The position numbers and the translations under genes were made by a program. A DNA stretch of 64,000 nt, from the NCBI RefSeq assembly GCF_030433715.1, contig NZ_JAROCC010000003.1, positions 1 through 64,000 on the forward strand. Direction: 5' to 3'. This document shows positions 26,174 through 34,759 of the stretch, piece by piece (the stretch's first letter is position 1; every line of letters starts with the position of its first letter). The notes beneath the pieces were generated by a model. It saw nothing but the letters and a program-made list of their open reading frames with translations. It ran no database searches and was not told the DNA's origin. The stretch comes from Sporosarcina highlanderae (GTDB taxonomy: Bacteria; Bacillota; Bacilli; Bacillales_A; Planococcaceae).

Positions 26174-28099
26174 ATGACGTTTCGCCAGTTCGCCTACCGG
26201 AATGTCGTACGGAATCGCAGAATTTACGCCGCTTTTTTCATGGCGAGCGTTTTTTCGGTCATGGTATTTTTCCTTTATTCCATGCTGCTTTTCCACCCGT
26301 CCATTGAGGGGGGCGCCTTGCGGGATATCGCATTGTTAGGAATGGGTGTAGCTGAACTCATCCTTTACATATTTACAACGTTTTTCCTGTTCTATTCGAT
26401 GCGGGCATTTTTGCAGGCGCGGACGAAGGAGTTCGGAATCCTCCTTCATCTTGGAATGGAAAAGCGGCAATTGCACCGGCTCATTTTCATCGAGACAATA
26501 TTGATTGGTGCGGGCTCAATCGGGGTCGGGACATTCTTAGGGTATATGTTCTCGAAGTTCTTCTTCATGGTTGTCAAACGGATTGTCCTATTGCCCGCAT
26601 TGCCTTTATATTTTTCATGGGAACCATTTGCTTTGACGGTCGGTGCATTTCTAAGCCTATTCATCATCATTTCGTTAGTCGCCCCAGTATTCATCCGGAC
26701 CGACGGGTTGGATGAACTCATACGTGGGGAGGGCAGTGGGCAGAAAACGGAAGGATTTTCAAAAATCCGCGGAATCCTTGGGTTAATCCTGTTAGGGCTT
26801 TCCTATACATTAGCTTCTCTTACATCGAATAATATCGTCATTGGACTCATTTTTCTTCTGCCGCCGCTTGCAACACTTGGAACATATTTCTTTTTCACGG
26901 ACTCCTTGCCGTTCCTCCTTGACCTGTTCAAAGGTAGAAAGGAATTGTATTGGCGACATTTCAGGCTGTTAGCTATTTCCGAGGGAGTCATCCGCCTGAA
27001 AGAAAATGCAAGGATGTTTTTCATCGTCACGATCGTATCGACGATTGCATTCATGTCGGTAGGAATCCTTGCATCGCTAACTTCATTCGCCTCGCAATAT
27101 CGGGAAGTGAACCCGTTAGGACTTGTCTACGTCAGCTATCCAGGCGATATAATGGAGGAAAGGAATATCAACCGGCTTCGCGATGAATTAAGGAGAAATG
27201 GGCTTGAGTACACATATGTCGAATTTCCGGTTCTGAAGCAACTTTCTTCATTTACGGAGTTTACGGTGTCCATCGTCAAACTTTCTACTATTAACCAATT
27301 GTCCGTGGCATTCGGCAATGAGGCGCTCCAGTTAAAAGAAGGGGAGGCGTTATTCCTGCCACCTACCAGTTCAACATTTGAACAGTTGAACAGTCAAAAT
27401 GTTGAAACGGTGTTAGAGGAAAGTGGAGTTTCTGTACGGGTTAACGGTGCTTTTCCTTACCAATTGTTCCCTGCGCATGCAATCGGCACGAATGCAATCA
27501 TTTTGAACGATGCAGATTTTGAACAGATTGCTTCTTTCGTTAAAAGCCCTTCGTTCGTCTATCATGCTTTCGATATACCGGATTGGCAGAAAACGAAGAA
27601 TATCGGCTTAACAATCGAGAATTCAATGGCGAAATCGATTTTGGAGGGAACGACACACGAACTTAATTACTCATTTGATAATCCAGGGCGGAACTATTCC
27701 ATCATCCGCACGACATTTACTTTATTGCTGTTCATCGGTTTACTATTAGCGGGAGTTTTCCTACTTGCGGCGGGAAGTTTCATTTACTTCCGTCTATATA
27801 CATCTTTAGACAGTGACCGGAAGCAATTCGATGTATTGAGACGGATGGGAATCACCGATCGGGAATTTAAGAAAATCGTCAATCGGCAGCTGATCCCCCA
27901 GTTTTTTGTCCCATGGGGCGTGGCGCTTTTGCATAGTTCCTTTGCATTCTTAACACTGCAAGTCATCTGGGACGCACTCGCTGAAATTTCGATTGTTCGT
28001 GAACTCGTCTTCGTACTCTCAGGATTCACCATCTTACAGGTTATCTATTTCTATCTGATTCGCTGGCGTTATTTGGCGCATATTCGAACATCGGGCTGA
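26174..28099 (+). CDS. ABC transporter permease, BceB-like (FtsX domains)
   Basis: A 641-aa membrane protein with ten predicted helices and a large extracytoplasmic domain of about 200 residues between helices 7 and 8 (about 310-510), the layout of BceB-type antimicrobial-peptide transporters. The N-terminal helix-rich half starts FRQFAYRNVVRNRRIYAAFF; the C-terminal FtsX-like part includes YFRLYTSLDSDRKQFDVLRRMG. GAAGGAGG ribosome site 10 bases upstream. Last gene of the module. Confidence 0.87.
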   Translation: MTFRQFAYRNVVRNRRIYAAFFMASVFSVMVFFLYSMLLFHPSIEGGALRDIALLGMGVAELILYIFTTFFLFYSMRAFLQARTKEFGILLHLGMEKRQLHRLIFIETILIGAGSIGVGTFLGYMFSKFFFMVVKRIVLLPALPLYFSWEPFALTVGAFLSLFIIISLVAPVFIRTDGLDELIRGEGSGQKTEGFSKIRGILGLILLGLSYTLASLTSNNIVIGLIFLLPPLATLGTYFFFTDSLPFLLDLFKGRKELYWRHFRLLAISEGVIRLKENARMFFIVTIVSTIAFMSVGILASLTSFASQYREVNPLGLVYVSYPGDIMEERNINRLRDELRRNGLEYTYVEFPVLKQLSSFTEFTVSIVKLSTINQLSVAFGNEALQLKEGEALFLPPTSSTFEQLNSQNVETVLEESGVSVRVNGAFPYQLFPAHAIGTNAIILNDADFEQIASFVKSPSFVYHAFDIPDWQKTKNIGLTIENSMAKSILEGTTHELNYSFDNPGRNYSIIRTTFTLLLFIGLLLAGVFLLAAGSFIYFRLYTSLDSDRKQFDVLRRMGITDREFKKIVNRQLIPQFFVPWGVALLHSSFAFLTLQVIWDALAEISIVRELVFVLSGFTILQVIYFYLIRWRYLAHIRTSG

Positions 28100-28205
28100 T
28101 GCTGAAAAGGCATTCGCCGGATGTTTTTAGTTGATACTTTTTTGAAATAAAAAATGTGCTTCCACCATTCAAACTATTAGTACTTATAGAGATTTTCAAA
28201 AATGA

Positions 28206-28266
28206 TTGTTAACTGTTAACTTTTCTTATATAATAATAAAGAGAATTATGAATGGTTGTTCATTTT
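28206..28266 (+). promoter_or_regulatory. lcfB promoter with FadR-like operator
   Basis: TTGTTA (28206-28211), 17 bases, TATAAT (28229-28234). An imperfect palindrome TGAATGGTTGTTCATTTT lies at 28249-28266, just after the expected start site, and resembles the B. subtilis FadR box (TGAATG-N5-TCATTCA), which is known to control lcfB. This predicts relief of repression by long-chain acyl-CoA. Confidence 0.6.
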
Positions 28267-28285
28267 TGGAAAGGGGATGTTATGT

Positions 28286-29839
28286 ATGAATTTGGTAACA
28301 CAGGTTTATGAAACATCAAAGTTGAAGCCAGAAAAGACTGCGTATCATTTCATGGGAAAGGATACGACATACGCTGAGTTCGACAAGCATGTGTCTACTT
28401 TTGCCCAAGGACTTGAGGATTTAGGGGTTAAAAAGGGTGACCATGTTGCATTTTTATTAGGGAATACGCCACATTTCATCGTTTCGCTTTACGCGACGAT
28501 GCGGATTGGGGCTACTGCAATTCCTATTAATCCAATTTATTCGCCAAGTGAAATCTCGTACATCTTACATAATAGCGATGCGAAGGTGGTAGTTGCACTG
28601 GATCAGCTGTTACCGCTTGTTGAGAAGGCCGCTGTTTCATTCCCGGCAATCGAACACTATATCATCTGTGAGACCAGTCCATTTACAGGAAATACGATTT
28701 TGGAATTACCGGAAGAAGTAAAAAGGAAAGTGACCCAGTTCACGCATTTCTTTACGAAGGACAGGCCGAACCGGGCACCGATTGAAGTTGATGAAAATGA
28801 AACCGCTGTCATCCTTTATACATCCGGTACAACTGGCCATCCGAAAGGTGCGATGTTGACACATAAGAATTTGTATTCGAATGCAAGGGATGTGGCGGAT
28901 TATCTGAATTTCTCAGAAGATGACCGGGTCGTCGCGACATTGCCGGTCTTCCATGTATTCGCATTGACAGTAGTTGTAAATGCACCTTTATTGAAAGGCG
29001 CAACGATTCTTTTAGTACCGAAGTTCAGCCCTGCAGAAGTGTTTGAAACAATTAAAGCACAAAGCGCCACCGTGTTTGCAGGGGTGCCGACGATGTACAA
29101 TTTCCTTTATCAGTTCCCTCAAAGTGAAGAAAAGGACTTCGAAACGATCAGACTATCAATTTCAGGCGGGGCCTCATTACCGGTTGCACTATTAGAGAAC
29201 TTTGAAAATAAATTCAACGTGAAGATCTCTGAAGGATACGGCCTTTCCGAGGCGTCCCCTGTCACATGCTTCAATCCGCATGACAGAGAGCGCATACCTG
29301 GTTCGATCGGCAGAAACATTGTCAATGTGGAGAATAAAGTCGTGGATGAATTCGGGGATGAAGTGCCTGTTGGGGAAGTGGGGGAACTCGTCGTCCGGGG
29401 ACCGAATGTAATGAAGGGCTATTACAAAATGCCGGAGGAGACGGCTGCTGCAATCCGCGATGGCTGGCTATACACTGGGGACATGGCGCGCCAAGATGAG
29501 GACGGCTATTTCTATATTGTCGATCGCAAGAAGGATATGATTATTGTCGGCGGCTATAATGTGTATCCGAGGGAAGTCGAAGAGGTGTTGTTCGAGCATC
29601 GCGATATCATTGAAGCGGCGGTTATCGGTGTTCCGGATTCCGATTTAGGCGAGGAGGTCCAAGCTTTTGTTGTGCTGAAGGAAGGCGCTGAACGAAATGT
29701 CGAGAAGCTGAAAGCCTATTGTGCGAAACGCTTGGCGAAATATAAAGTTCCGAAGACGATTGAGTTCTTGAGTGAGCTACCGAAGAATACAACAGGGAAG
29801 ATTCTTAGACGTTCGTTGAAGGATATAGTTAAACAATAA
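28286..29839 (+). CDS. lcfB: Long-chain fatty acid--CoA ligase
   Basis: A 517-aa acyl-adenylate-forming enzyme that activates fatty acids for beta-oxidation. Motifs: ILYTSGTTGHPKGAMLTH (P loop), EGYGLSEASPV, GWLYTGDMA, DRKKDMIIVGGYNVYPREVEE and LPKNTTGKILRRSL with the catalytic Lys. ATG at 28286 has AAAGGGGA eight bases before; two earlier in-frame codons are closer to the ribosome site. In B. subtilis lcfB lies close to lplJ, as here. Confidence 0.93.
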   Translation: MNLVTQVYETSKLKPEKTAYHFMGKDTTYAEFDKHVSTFAQGLEDLGVKKGDHVAFLLGNTPHFIVSLYATMRIGATAIPINPIYSPSEISYILHNSDAKVVVALDQLLPLVEKAAVSFPAIEHYIICETSPFTGNTILELPEEVKRKVTQFTHFFTKDRPNRAPIEVDENETAVILYTSGTTGHPKGAMLTHKNLYSNARDVADYLNFSEDDRVVATLPVFHVFALTVVVNAPLLKGATILLVPKFSPAEVFETIKAQSATVFAGVPTMYNFLYQFPQSEEKDFETIRLSISGGASLPVALLENFENKFNVKISEGYGLSEASPVTCFNPHDRERIPGSIGRNIVNVENKVVDEFGDEVPVGEVGELVVRGPNVMKGYYKMPEETAAAIRDGWLYTGDMARQDEDGYFYIVDRKKDMIIVGGYNVYPREVEEVLFEHRDIIEAAVIGVPDSDLGEEVQAFVVLKEGAERNVEKLKAYCAKRLAKYKVPKTIEFLSELPKNTTGKILRRSLKDIVKQ

Positions 29840-29846
29840 CATTAAG

Positions 29847-29875
29847 ACGCCTTGCGATTGAGCAAGGCGTTTTAT
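29847..29875 (+). terminator. lcfB terminator
   Basis: ACGCCTTGC (29847-29855) pairs with GCAAGGCGT (29862-29870) and runs into TTTT; the tail is also the first unit of the phased array B. Confidence 0.8.
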
Positions 29876-29980
29876 GCGTGAATTAGTGGTGTTTATGAGC
29901 TTTTGGAGGGATTTATGCTTGATTAGCGGGATTTATGGACTTTTAGAAGCGGTTATGCGTGTTTCGGGAAATTTATGCGT
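29872..29980. repeat. Phased TTATG array B (6 units, 20-bp period)
   Basis: TTATG cores (complement of CATAA) start at 29872, 29893, 29913, 29933, 29953 and 29973: one step of 21 and four of 20 bp. Following bases are CG, AG, CT, GA, CG, CG, so the alternation seen in array A is partly preserved. It begins inside the T tract of the lcfB terminator and ends 35 bases before the citR stop. Confidence 0.8.
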
Positions 29981-30013
29981 ATTTTGAAGCGGAAATCATC
30001 ATTATCATCATTC

Positions 30014-30895
30014 TCATCCAAAATAGAATTCGCTAATTTCCTGGATGAACTCTTCCTCTAAATCCCCTTTCTTTTTCACAAGGATATGTGTGGCGACGGA
30101 GGGGAGGGGGAATAGGTCGAAATGTGGCCTCATCAGCCTTCCCTCCAATAATTCACGGCGTACGATTGAGTGGGGAAGGAAGGAGACGCCTATTCCTTCT
30201 TGGATGAATCGTTTGGCGATATGGGCCTGTGTTACTTTCATCGTCCGAACGCCCGGGATATGTTTATTTAACGTAAGCAGCAACTCGTCCCAGTAGACAG
30301 GATGGTGGTGGGTGAGCAAATAATTATTCATCAATGCCTCTTTCACATCGATTTGTGGCCCGCTTTCCTCATCATAGGTGTCGGTTGGCATGACGAATAC
30401 AATTGGATCCTCGTAAATACGATGGGACTCGATGTTTTTTAAGGTGGCATCGAGTGCTGAAATGCCTAAATTCACTTCGCCTGTGTCGACAAGCCGTTCA
30501 ATCATTTCCGAGTCTTCAACTCGGATCGTCAATTCGACCTCTCCATGACGTTCCATAAATGTCCGCAAAAAATACGGTAAAATCGTCTCGGCCATTAAAG
30601 GCGATATGGCGATTGTCCAGTTCCGCCGATACCCTTGCGCAAATGCATGCATACGATCAACGCTTTCATCAAGATTCCGTATCACTTCCAAAGCCTCTTC
30701 GTAAAAAAGCCGTCCAGCCTCGGTCAACGTGACACGTCGATTGATTCGATCGAAAAGTTTTACTGTGAGATGCTCTTCCAACAGCCTAATTTGCACAGTC
30801 ACACTTGGTTGGGACAGCATCAGTTTCTCGGAAGCTTTACGGAAATTGAGTTCCTCCGCCGCTATGATGAAGGTTCGTAGCCATTGAGTGTCCAT
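30014..30895 (-). CDS. citR: LysR-type regulator CitR
   Basis: A 293-aa LysR regulator: N-terminal winged helix (LRTFIIAAEELNFRKASEKLMLSQPSVT, LEEHLTVKLFDRI), then a periplasmic-binding-like effector domain (90-293). It is divergent from a citrate synthase gene with a 100-base gap, exactly the citR-citA pair of B. subtilis, where CitR represses citA. Effector unknown. Confidence 0.82.
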   Translation of the reverse strand: MDTQWLRTFIIAAEELNFRKASEKLMLSQPSVTVQIRLLEEHLTVKLFDRINRRVTLTEAGRLFYEEALEVIRNLDESVDRMHAFAQGYRRNWTIAISPLMAETILPYFLRTFMERHGEVELTIRVEDSEMIERLVDTGEVNLGISALDATLKNIESHRIYEDPIVFVMPTDTYDEESGPQIDVKEALMNNYLLTHHHPVYWDELLLTLNKHIPGVRTMKVTQAHIAKRFIQEGIGVSFLPHSIVRRELLEGRLMRPHFDLFPLPSVATHILVKKKGDLEEEFIQEISEFYFG

Positions 30896-30990
30896 TCAAG
30901 CCCTCCATGTTGATTAACTATTTTAATTAACTCGATAGTAAATATTCAATTTAATTAATTATATATCTATTTTATACTAAAAGAAAAGGA
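30896..30990. promoter_or_regulatory. citR-citA intergenic control region
   Basis: A very AT-rich 100-base divergent region containing repeated TTAATTAA blocks (about 30912-30925 and 30951-30961) and TATATATCTATTTTATACT near citA. Repeated AT palindromes between a LysR gene and its target are expected operator sites; I cannot name the exact T-N11-A site. Confidence 0.45.
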
Positions 30991-30999
30991 GGAATGAAC

Positions 31000-32085
31000 A
31001 TGTATAAAAAAGGGTTGAAGGATGTTGTGGCGGTCCATACGAAAATTGCATCGGTTGATGGGGAACAAGGGGAGCTCCGGTACAGGGGAATTCAAGTCGA
31101 CAAGCTGGTTCCGGGTCATTCATTCGAAGAAGTGGCTTACTTTCTATGGCATGGTAAATTCCCGAACGAGGAAGAATTGAATTCATTGAAATCGAAGATG
31201 CAGGAAGGTAGAAGACTACCGCCTCATATTGCATCACTTATCGACATCCTACCGAAGGATATCTCGCTTATGGATGCGATGCGGACGGCCATCTCGGCAT
31301 ATGGGCAGAGCAGTTTTAGACAACTACCGATGGACAAACAGGCAATCATTTTCACAGCTGCACTACCCGTAATCATTGCAAGACATTACCGGAATGTGAA
31401 TCAATTGCCGGTCGTTGAACCGGACGATAATCTATCGCATACCGCCAACTTCCTATGGATGCTGAACGGTGAAAAACCAACTGAAGTCCATATCGAAGCG
31501 CTTGAAACCTACTTGAAACTGACAATGGAGCATGGTATGAATGCTTCCACTTTCGCAGGAAGGGTCACCATTTCTACTGAATCCGATTTGACAGCGGCAG
31601 TGACGTCGGCTCTTGGTACGATGAAAGGGCCATTGCACGGAGGGGCACCCTCAGGCGTCATCGACCTACTTGAGGAAATCGGCAATCAAAATAATATCAG
31701 ACCAGTAATTGAGCAGAAACTTAAACAAGGTGAACGAATCATGGGGTTCGGACATCGTGTCTATAAAACCGAGGATCCTCGCTCAATCCTTCTTCAGAAG
31801 AAATGTGAAAGCATGGCTGGAAAAGATGAATGGTTGGACCTCGCGACAGCAGCGGAAAGAGAAATCATCGACTTGCTTGAAATATATAAACCGGGAAGAA
31901 AACTATACACGAACGTCGAGTATTATGCCGCTGCAATCATGCGGGCTATCAATATGCCAGCTGAACTATTCACACCGGCATTCAGTGCGGCCAGAATAGT
32001 AGGATGGACGGCGCACGCGATCGAACAACTTAACGACAACACCATCTTCCGACCGCAATCTTTATATGTTGGAAATAATATTTGA
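31000..32085 (+). CDS. citA: Citrate synthase (CitA type)
   Basis: A 361-aa citrate synthase condensing oxaloacetate and acetyl-CoA. Catalytic regions: MEHGMNASTFAGRV, MKGPLHGGAPSGV (first catalytic His), IMGFGHRVYKTEDPR (second His and Arg) and NVEYYAAAIM. Its partner citR identifies it as the CitA isoform rather than the main CitZ. The ATG at 31000 is seven bases after AAAGGAGG; the ATG at 30994 is too close. Confidence 0.92.
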   Translation: MYKKGLKDVVAVHTKIASVDGEQGELRYRGIQVDKLVPGHSFEEVAYFLWHGKFPNEEELNSLKSKMQEGRRLPPHIASLIDILPKDISLMDAMRTAISAYGQSSFRQLPMDKQAIIFTAALPVIIARHYRNVNQLPVVEPDDNLSHTANFLWMLNGEKPTEVHIEALETYLKLTMEHGMNASTFAGRVTISTESDLTAAVTSALGTMKGPLHGGAPSGVIDLLEEIGNQNNIRPVIEQKLKQGERIMGFGHRVYKTEDPRSILLQKKCESMAGKDEWLDLATAAEREIIDLLEIYKPGRKLYTNVEYYAAAIMRAINMPAELFTPAFSAARIVGWTAHAIEQLNDNTIFRPQSLYVGNNI

Positions 32086-32164
32086 AACAATTTTAAAAAC
32101 AAAGAAGGAATAACTGTTACGGGTGTCGAAATATGTAGAATAGAAAAAGAAGGGGGAATTCCAT

Positions 32165-34135
32165 ATGAGAAACCTACAAGTAGACGACCTATTTAAACTG
32201 CAATCGGTCACGAGTCCAATTCTATCACCGGACGGAAAAGAAGCATTGTTCATCAAAACGCATATCGACGAGGAAGACAACAAATACATTTCAAACCTGT
32301 ACCATATCGACCTTTCCACAAACGAAGTGACGCAATGGACACACGGTAAACACCGTGTCAGCTCACCGAAATGGTCGGCGGACGGAAAGCAGATCGCTTT
32401 TTTGTCGAATCGCGACGAGAAAAACCAATTGTACGTCCAACCTGCACGCGGAGGGGAAGCAAAGAAAGTAACATCGCTTGATAAAGGCGTTTCCAGTTTC
32501 CACTGGTCCCCTTGTGGCAAGAAAATCTGGTTTGACGCTTCATTAAAAGAGGGCAGGGACTTTAGTTTCAAGGAAGAGAAGAACGACAAGAAGAAACCTG
32601 AACCAGTTCGCGTTACAAAAATGAAATACAAAATGGATGGCATCGGTTTATTGCCGCAGGATTCATACAAACAAATCGGTTTTATCAATCTTGAAACTGA
32701 GGAAATCACGCAATTTACGGAAGGAAATTACCAGCATTCTTTACAGGCGGTTTCGAATGATGGAACACAGCTTGTCATCGGTGTGAACCGGAAAGAAAAC
32801 TTGGACCATGAATTCCGCCAACCACTCTATTTGGTGAACGCAGAAACGAAAGAAGAAACAGTCATCATCGACGAAGAAGGCTATTATGGAGGCGCGAAAT
32901 TTTCATTGGACGACAATTATGTCGCATTCGTCGGTTCGGATCGTGCTTTCCAAAACGCTACACATGGCAATTTATATGTGTATGACACAAAACGTGGCAA
33001 TACAATCAATGTTACAGAAAGCATGGATGCACCTGTCGGAGACTATACAGTTGCGGATCACCAACAATCAGCGAGCGCACCAAGTGTCGTATGGACGAAA
33101 GACAATGACCTTTACTTCCAGCTTTCAACAATGGGAGATGTCCGTCTCTATTTCGCGACGCTTGAAGGGGAACTTTACCCTGCAACACCGGAAAACGAGC
33201 ATGTCTATGGCTATGATGTGAACACAGCAGGCGATTTTGCATTGGTCGCTATCAGTGATCCGGTACATCCGGGTGAAATCTATGAAATGGAAATTGCAAC
33301 CGGAGAGAGAAAAGCCCTTACTTCATTCAACGATGAGTATTTAAAGGAAGTTGAGCTTGTCAAACCGGAAGCAATCACATTCAAAGGTGCGAAAGATTGG
33401 GATGTACATGGCTGGCTTATGAAACCGGCCGGATTCAAAGAAGGAGAGAAATATCCGCTAATCGTCAATATCCATGGTGGTCCGCATGCAATGTATGGAA
33501 ATACGTTTTTCCATGAAATGCAGTTATTTGCGGCAAGCGGATATGGTGTGCTGTACGTCAACCCACGCGGAAGCCATGGGTACAGCCAGGAGTTCGTTGA
33601 TGCCGTGCGTGGTGATTACGGTGGCGGCGACTATGAGGATATCATGGCGGCAGTTGACTCAACGTTAGCTGATAATGAATGGATTGACGCAGATCGCCTT
33701 GGCGTGACAGGCGGTAGCTACGGTGGCTTCATGACGAACTGGATCGTCGGCCATACGAACCGTTTCAAAGCGGCGGTAACACAACGTTCGATCTGTAACT
33801 GGATCAGCTTCTTCGGTGTATCCGATATCGGCTATTACTTCAGCGAATGGCAAATCGCAGCAGATATGAAGGATGTAGAGACATTGTGGAAGCATTCTCC
33901 GTTGAAATACGCGGAAAATGTGGCGACTCCATTACTGATCCTACACTCTGAAAGAGATTTCCGTTGCCCTATCGAACAGGCTGAACAGCTTTATATTACA
34001 CTTAAGAGCTTTGGGAAAGAGACGGAATTCGTCAGATTCCCGGATGCTGACCATAATCTATCGCGGACCGGTGCACCGAATCTGCGAATCGAAAGACTAA
34101 ACGAGATGACGGGCTGGTTCGCGAAATACCTATAA
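32165..34135 (+). CDS. S9 family (prolyl oligopeptidase-like) peptidase
   Basis: A 656-aa cytosolic serine peptidase. The N-terminal half is a beta-propeller with TolB/WD-like blades (SPILSPDGKEALFIK, SPKWSADGKQIAFLSNR, SFHWSPCGKKIWF). The C-terminal alpha/beta hydrolase has GGSYGGFMTNWI (nucleophile Ser), HSERDFRCPIEQ (Asp) and PDADHNLSR (His). Similar to B. subtilis YuxL and to acylaminoacyl peptidases. GGGGGAAT ribosome site. The GNAT gene follows 16 bases later, so they are probably cotranscribed. Confidence 0.9.
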   Translation: MRNLQVDDLFKLQSVTSPILSPDGKEALFIKTHIDEEDNKYISNLYHIDLSTNEVTQWTHGKHRVSSPKWSADGKQIAFLSNRDEKNQLYVQPARGGEAKKVTSLDKGVSSFHWSPCGKKIWFDASLKEGRDFSFKEEKNDKKKPEPVRVTKMKYKMDGIGLLPQDSYKQIGFINLETEEITQFTEGNYQHSLQAVSNDGTQLVIGVNRKENLDHEFRQPLYLVNAETKEETVIIDEEGYYGGAKFSLDDNYVAFVGSDRAFQNATHGNLYVYDTKRGNTINVTESMDAPVGDYTVADHQQSASAPSVVWTKDNDLYFQLSTMGDVRLYFATLEGELYPATPENEHVYGYDVNTAGDFALVAISDPVHPGEIYEMEIATGERKALTSFNDEYLKEVELVKPEAITFKGAKDWDVHGWLMKPAGFKEGEKYPLIVNIHGGPHAMYGNTFFHEMQLFAASGYGVLYVNPRGSHGYSQEFVDAVRGDYGGGDYEDIMAAVDSTLADNEWIDADRLGVTGGSYGGFMTNWIVGHTNRFKAAVTQRSICNWISFFGVSDIGYYFSEWQIAADMKDVETLWKHSPLKYAENVATPLLILHSERDFRCPIEQAEQLYITLKSFGKETEFVRFPDADHNLSRTGAPNLRIERLNEMTGWFAKYL

Positions 34136-34151
34136 TTTCGGAGGACACAGT

Positions 34152-34709
34152 TTGACTTATACACTTGAAGGCGTAACGATTCGCCCGATTAAAGAAGATG
34201 ATTTAAAGCGCATGTGGGAACTCACTTTCAAAGAGGAAAATCCTGAATGGAAGAAATGGGACGCCCCCTATTACCCGCATTACAAGATGTCATATGAAGA
34301 CTATTTGGAACGGAAAGATAAAATCGTTGCGCAGGACGATTATTGGGCTATCGAAGTGGACGGCGAACTTATCGGCATGCTCAGCTATTATTGGGAGCAT
34401 CAGCCGTCCCTTTGGCTCGAAATGGGTATCCTCATTTACGAGCCGAAATATTGGAGTGGCGGCTATGGAACGAAGGCGCTCACCATGTGGATTAACCATT
34501 TATTCAATGAAATGCCGCTCGTCCGCGTCGGTCTCACGACATGGTCCGGTAACATGCGGATGATCCGCGTAGCAGAAAAGTTAGGCATGACAATGGAAGC
34601 GCGTATCCGCAAAGTCCGTTACTGGAATGGCGTCTACTACGACTCCATACGGATGGGTATGTTACGAGAAGAATGGGAAGCGCATAAAGCGAAACTGCGC
34701 AACGCCTAA
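34152..34709 (+). CDS. GNAT family N-acetyltransferase
   Basis: A 185-aa RimJ/RimL-like acetyltransferase (IRPIKEDDLKRMWELTF, LEMGILIYEPKYWSGGYGTKAL for acetyl-CoA binding, VGLTTWSGNMRMIRVAEKLGMTMEARIRK). It would acetylate an amine of a protein or small molecule; substrate unknown. TTG start with CGGAGGA seven bases upstream. Probably second gene of an operon with the S9 peptidase; followed by a strong terminator. Confidence 0.85.
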   Translation: MTYTLEGVTIRPIKEDDLKRMWELTFKEENPEWKKWDAPYYPHYKMSYEDYLERKDKIVAQDDYWAIEVDGELIGMLSYYWEHQPSLWLEMGILIYEPKYWSGGYGTKALTMWINHLFNEMPLVRVGLTTWSGNMRMIRVAEKLGMTMEARIRKVRYWNGVYYDSIRMGMLREEWEAHKAKLRNA

Positions 34710-34757
34710 AAAAAAGGATAGTGTAACGGGGGACTCTTCCCGTTTACTATCCTTTTT
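34709..34757. terminator. Bidirectional terminator between GNAT and HTH-APH genes
   Basis: Long imperfect hairpin (AAAAGGATAGT..AACGGG with CCCGTT.ACTATCCTTTT) with A and T runs on both sides, serving the two convergent genes. Confidence 0.85.
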
Positions 34758-34759
34758 TG

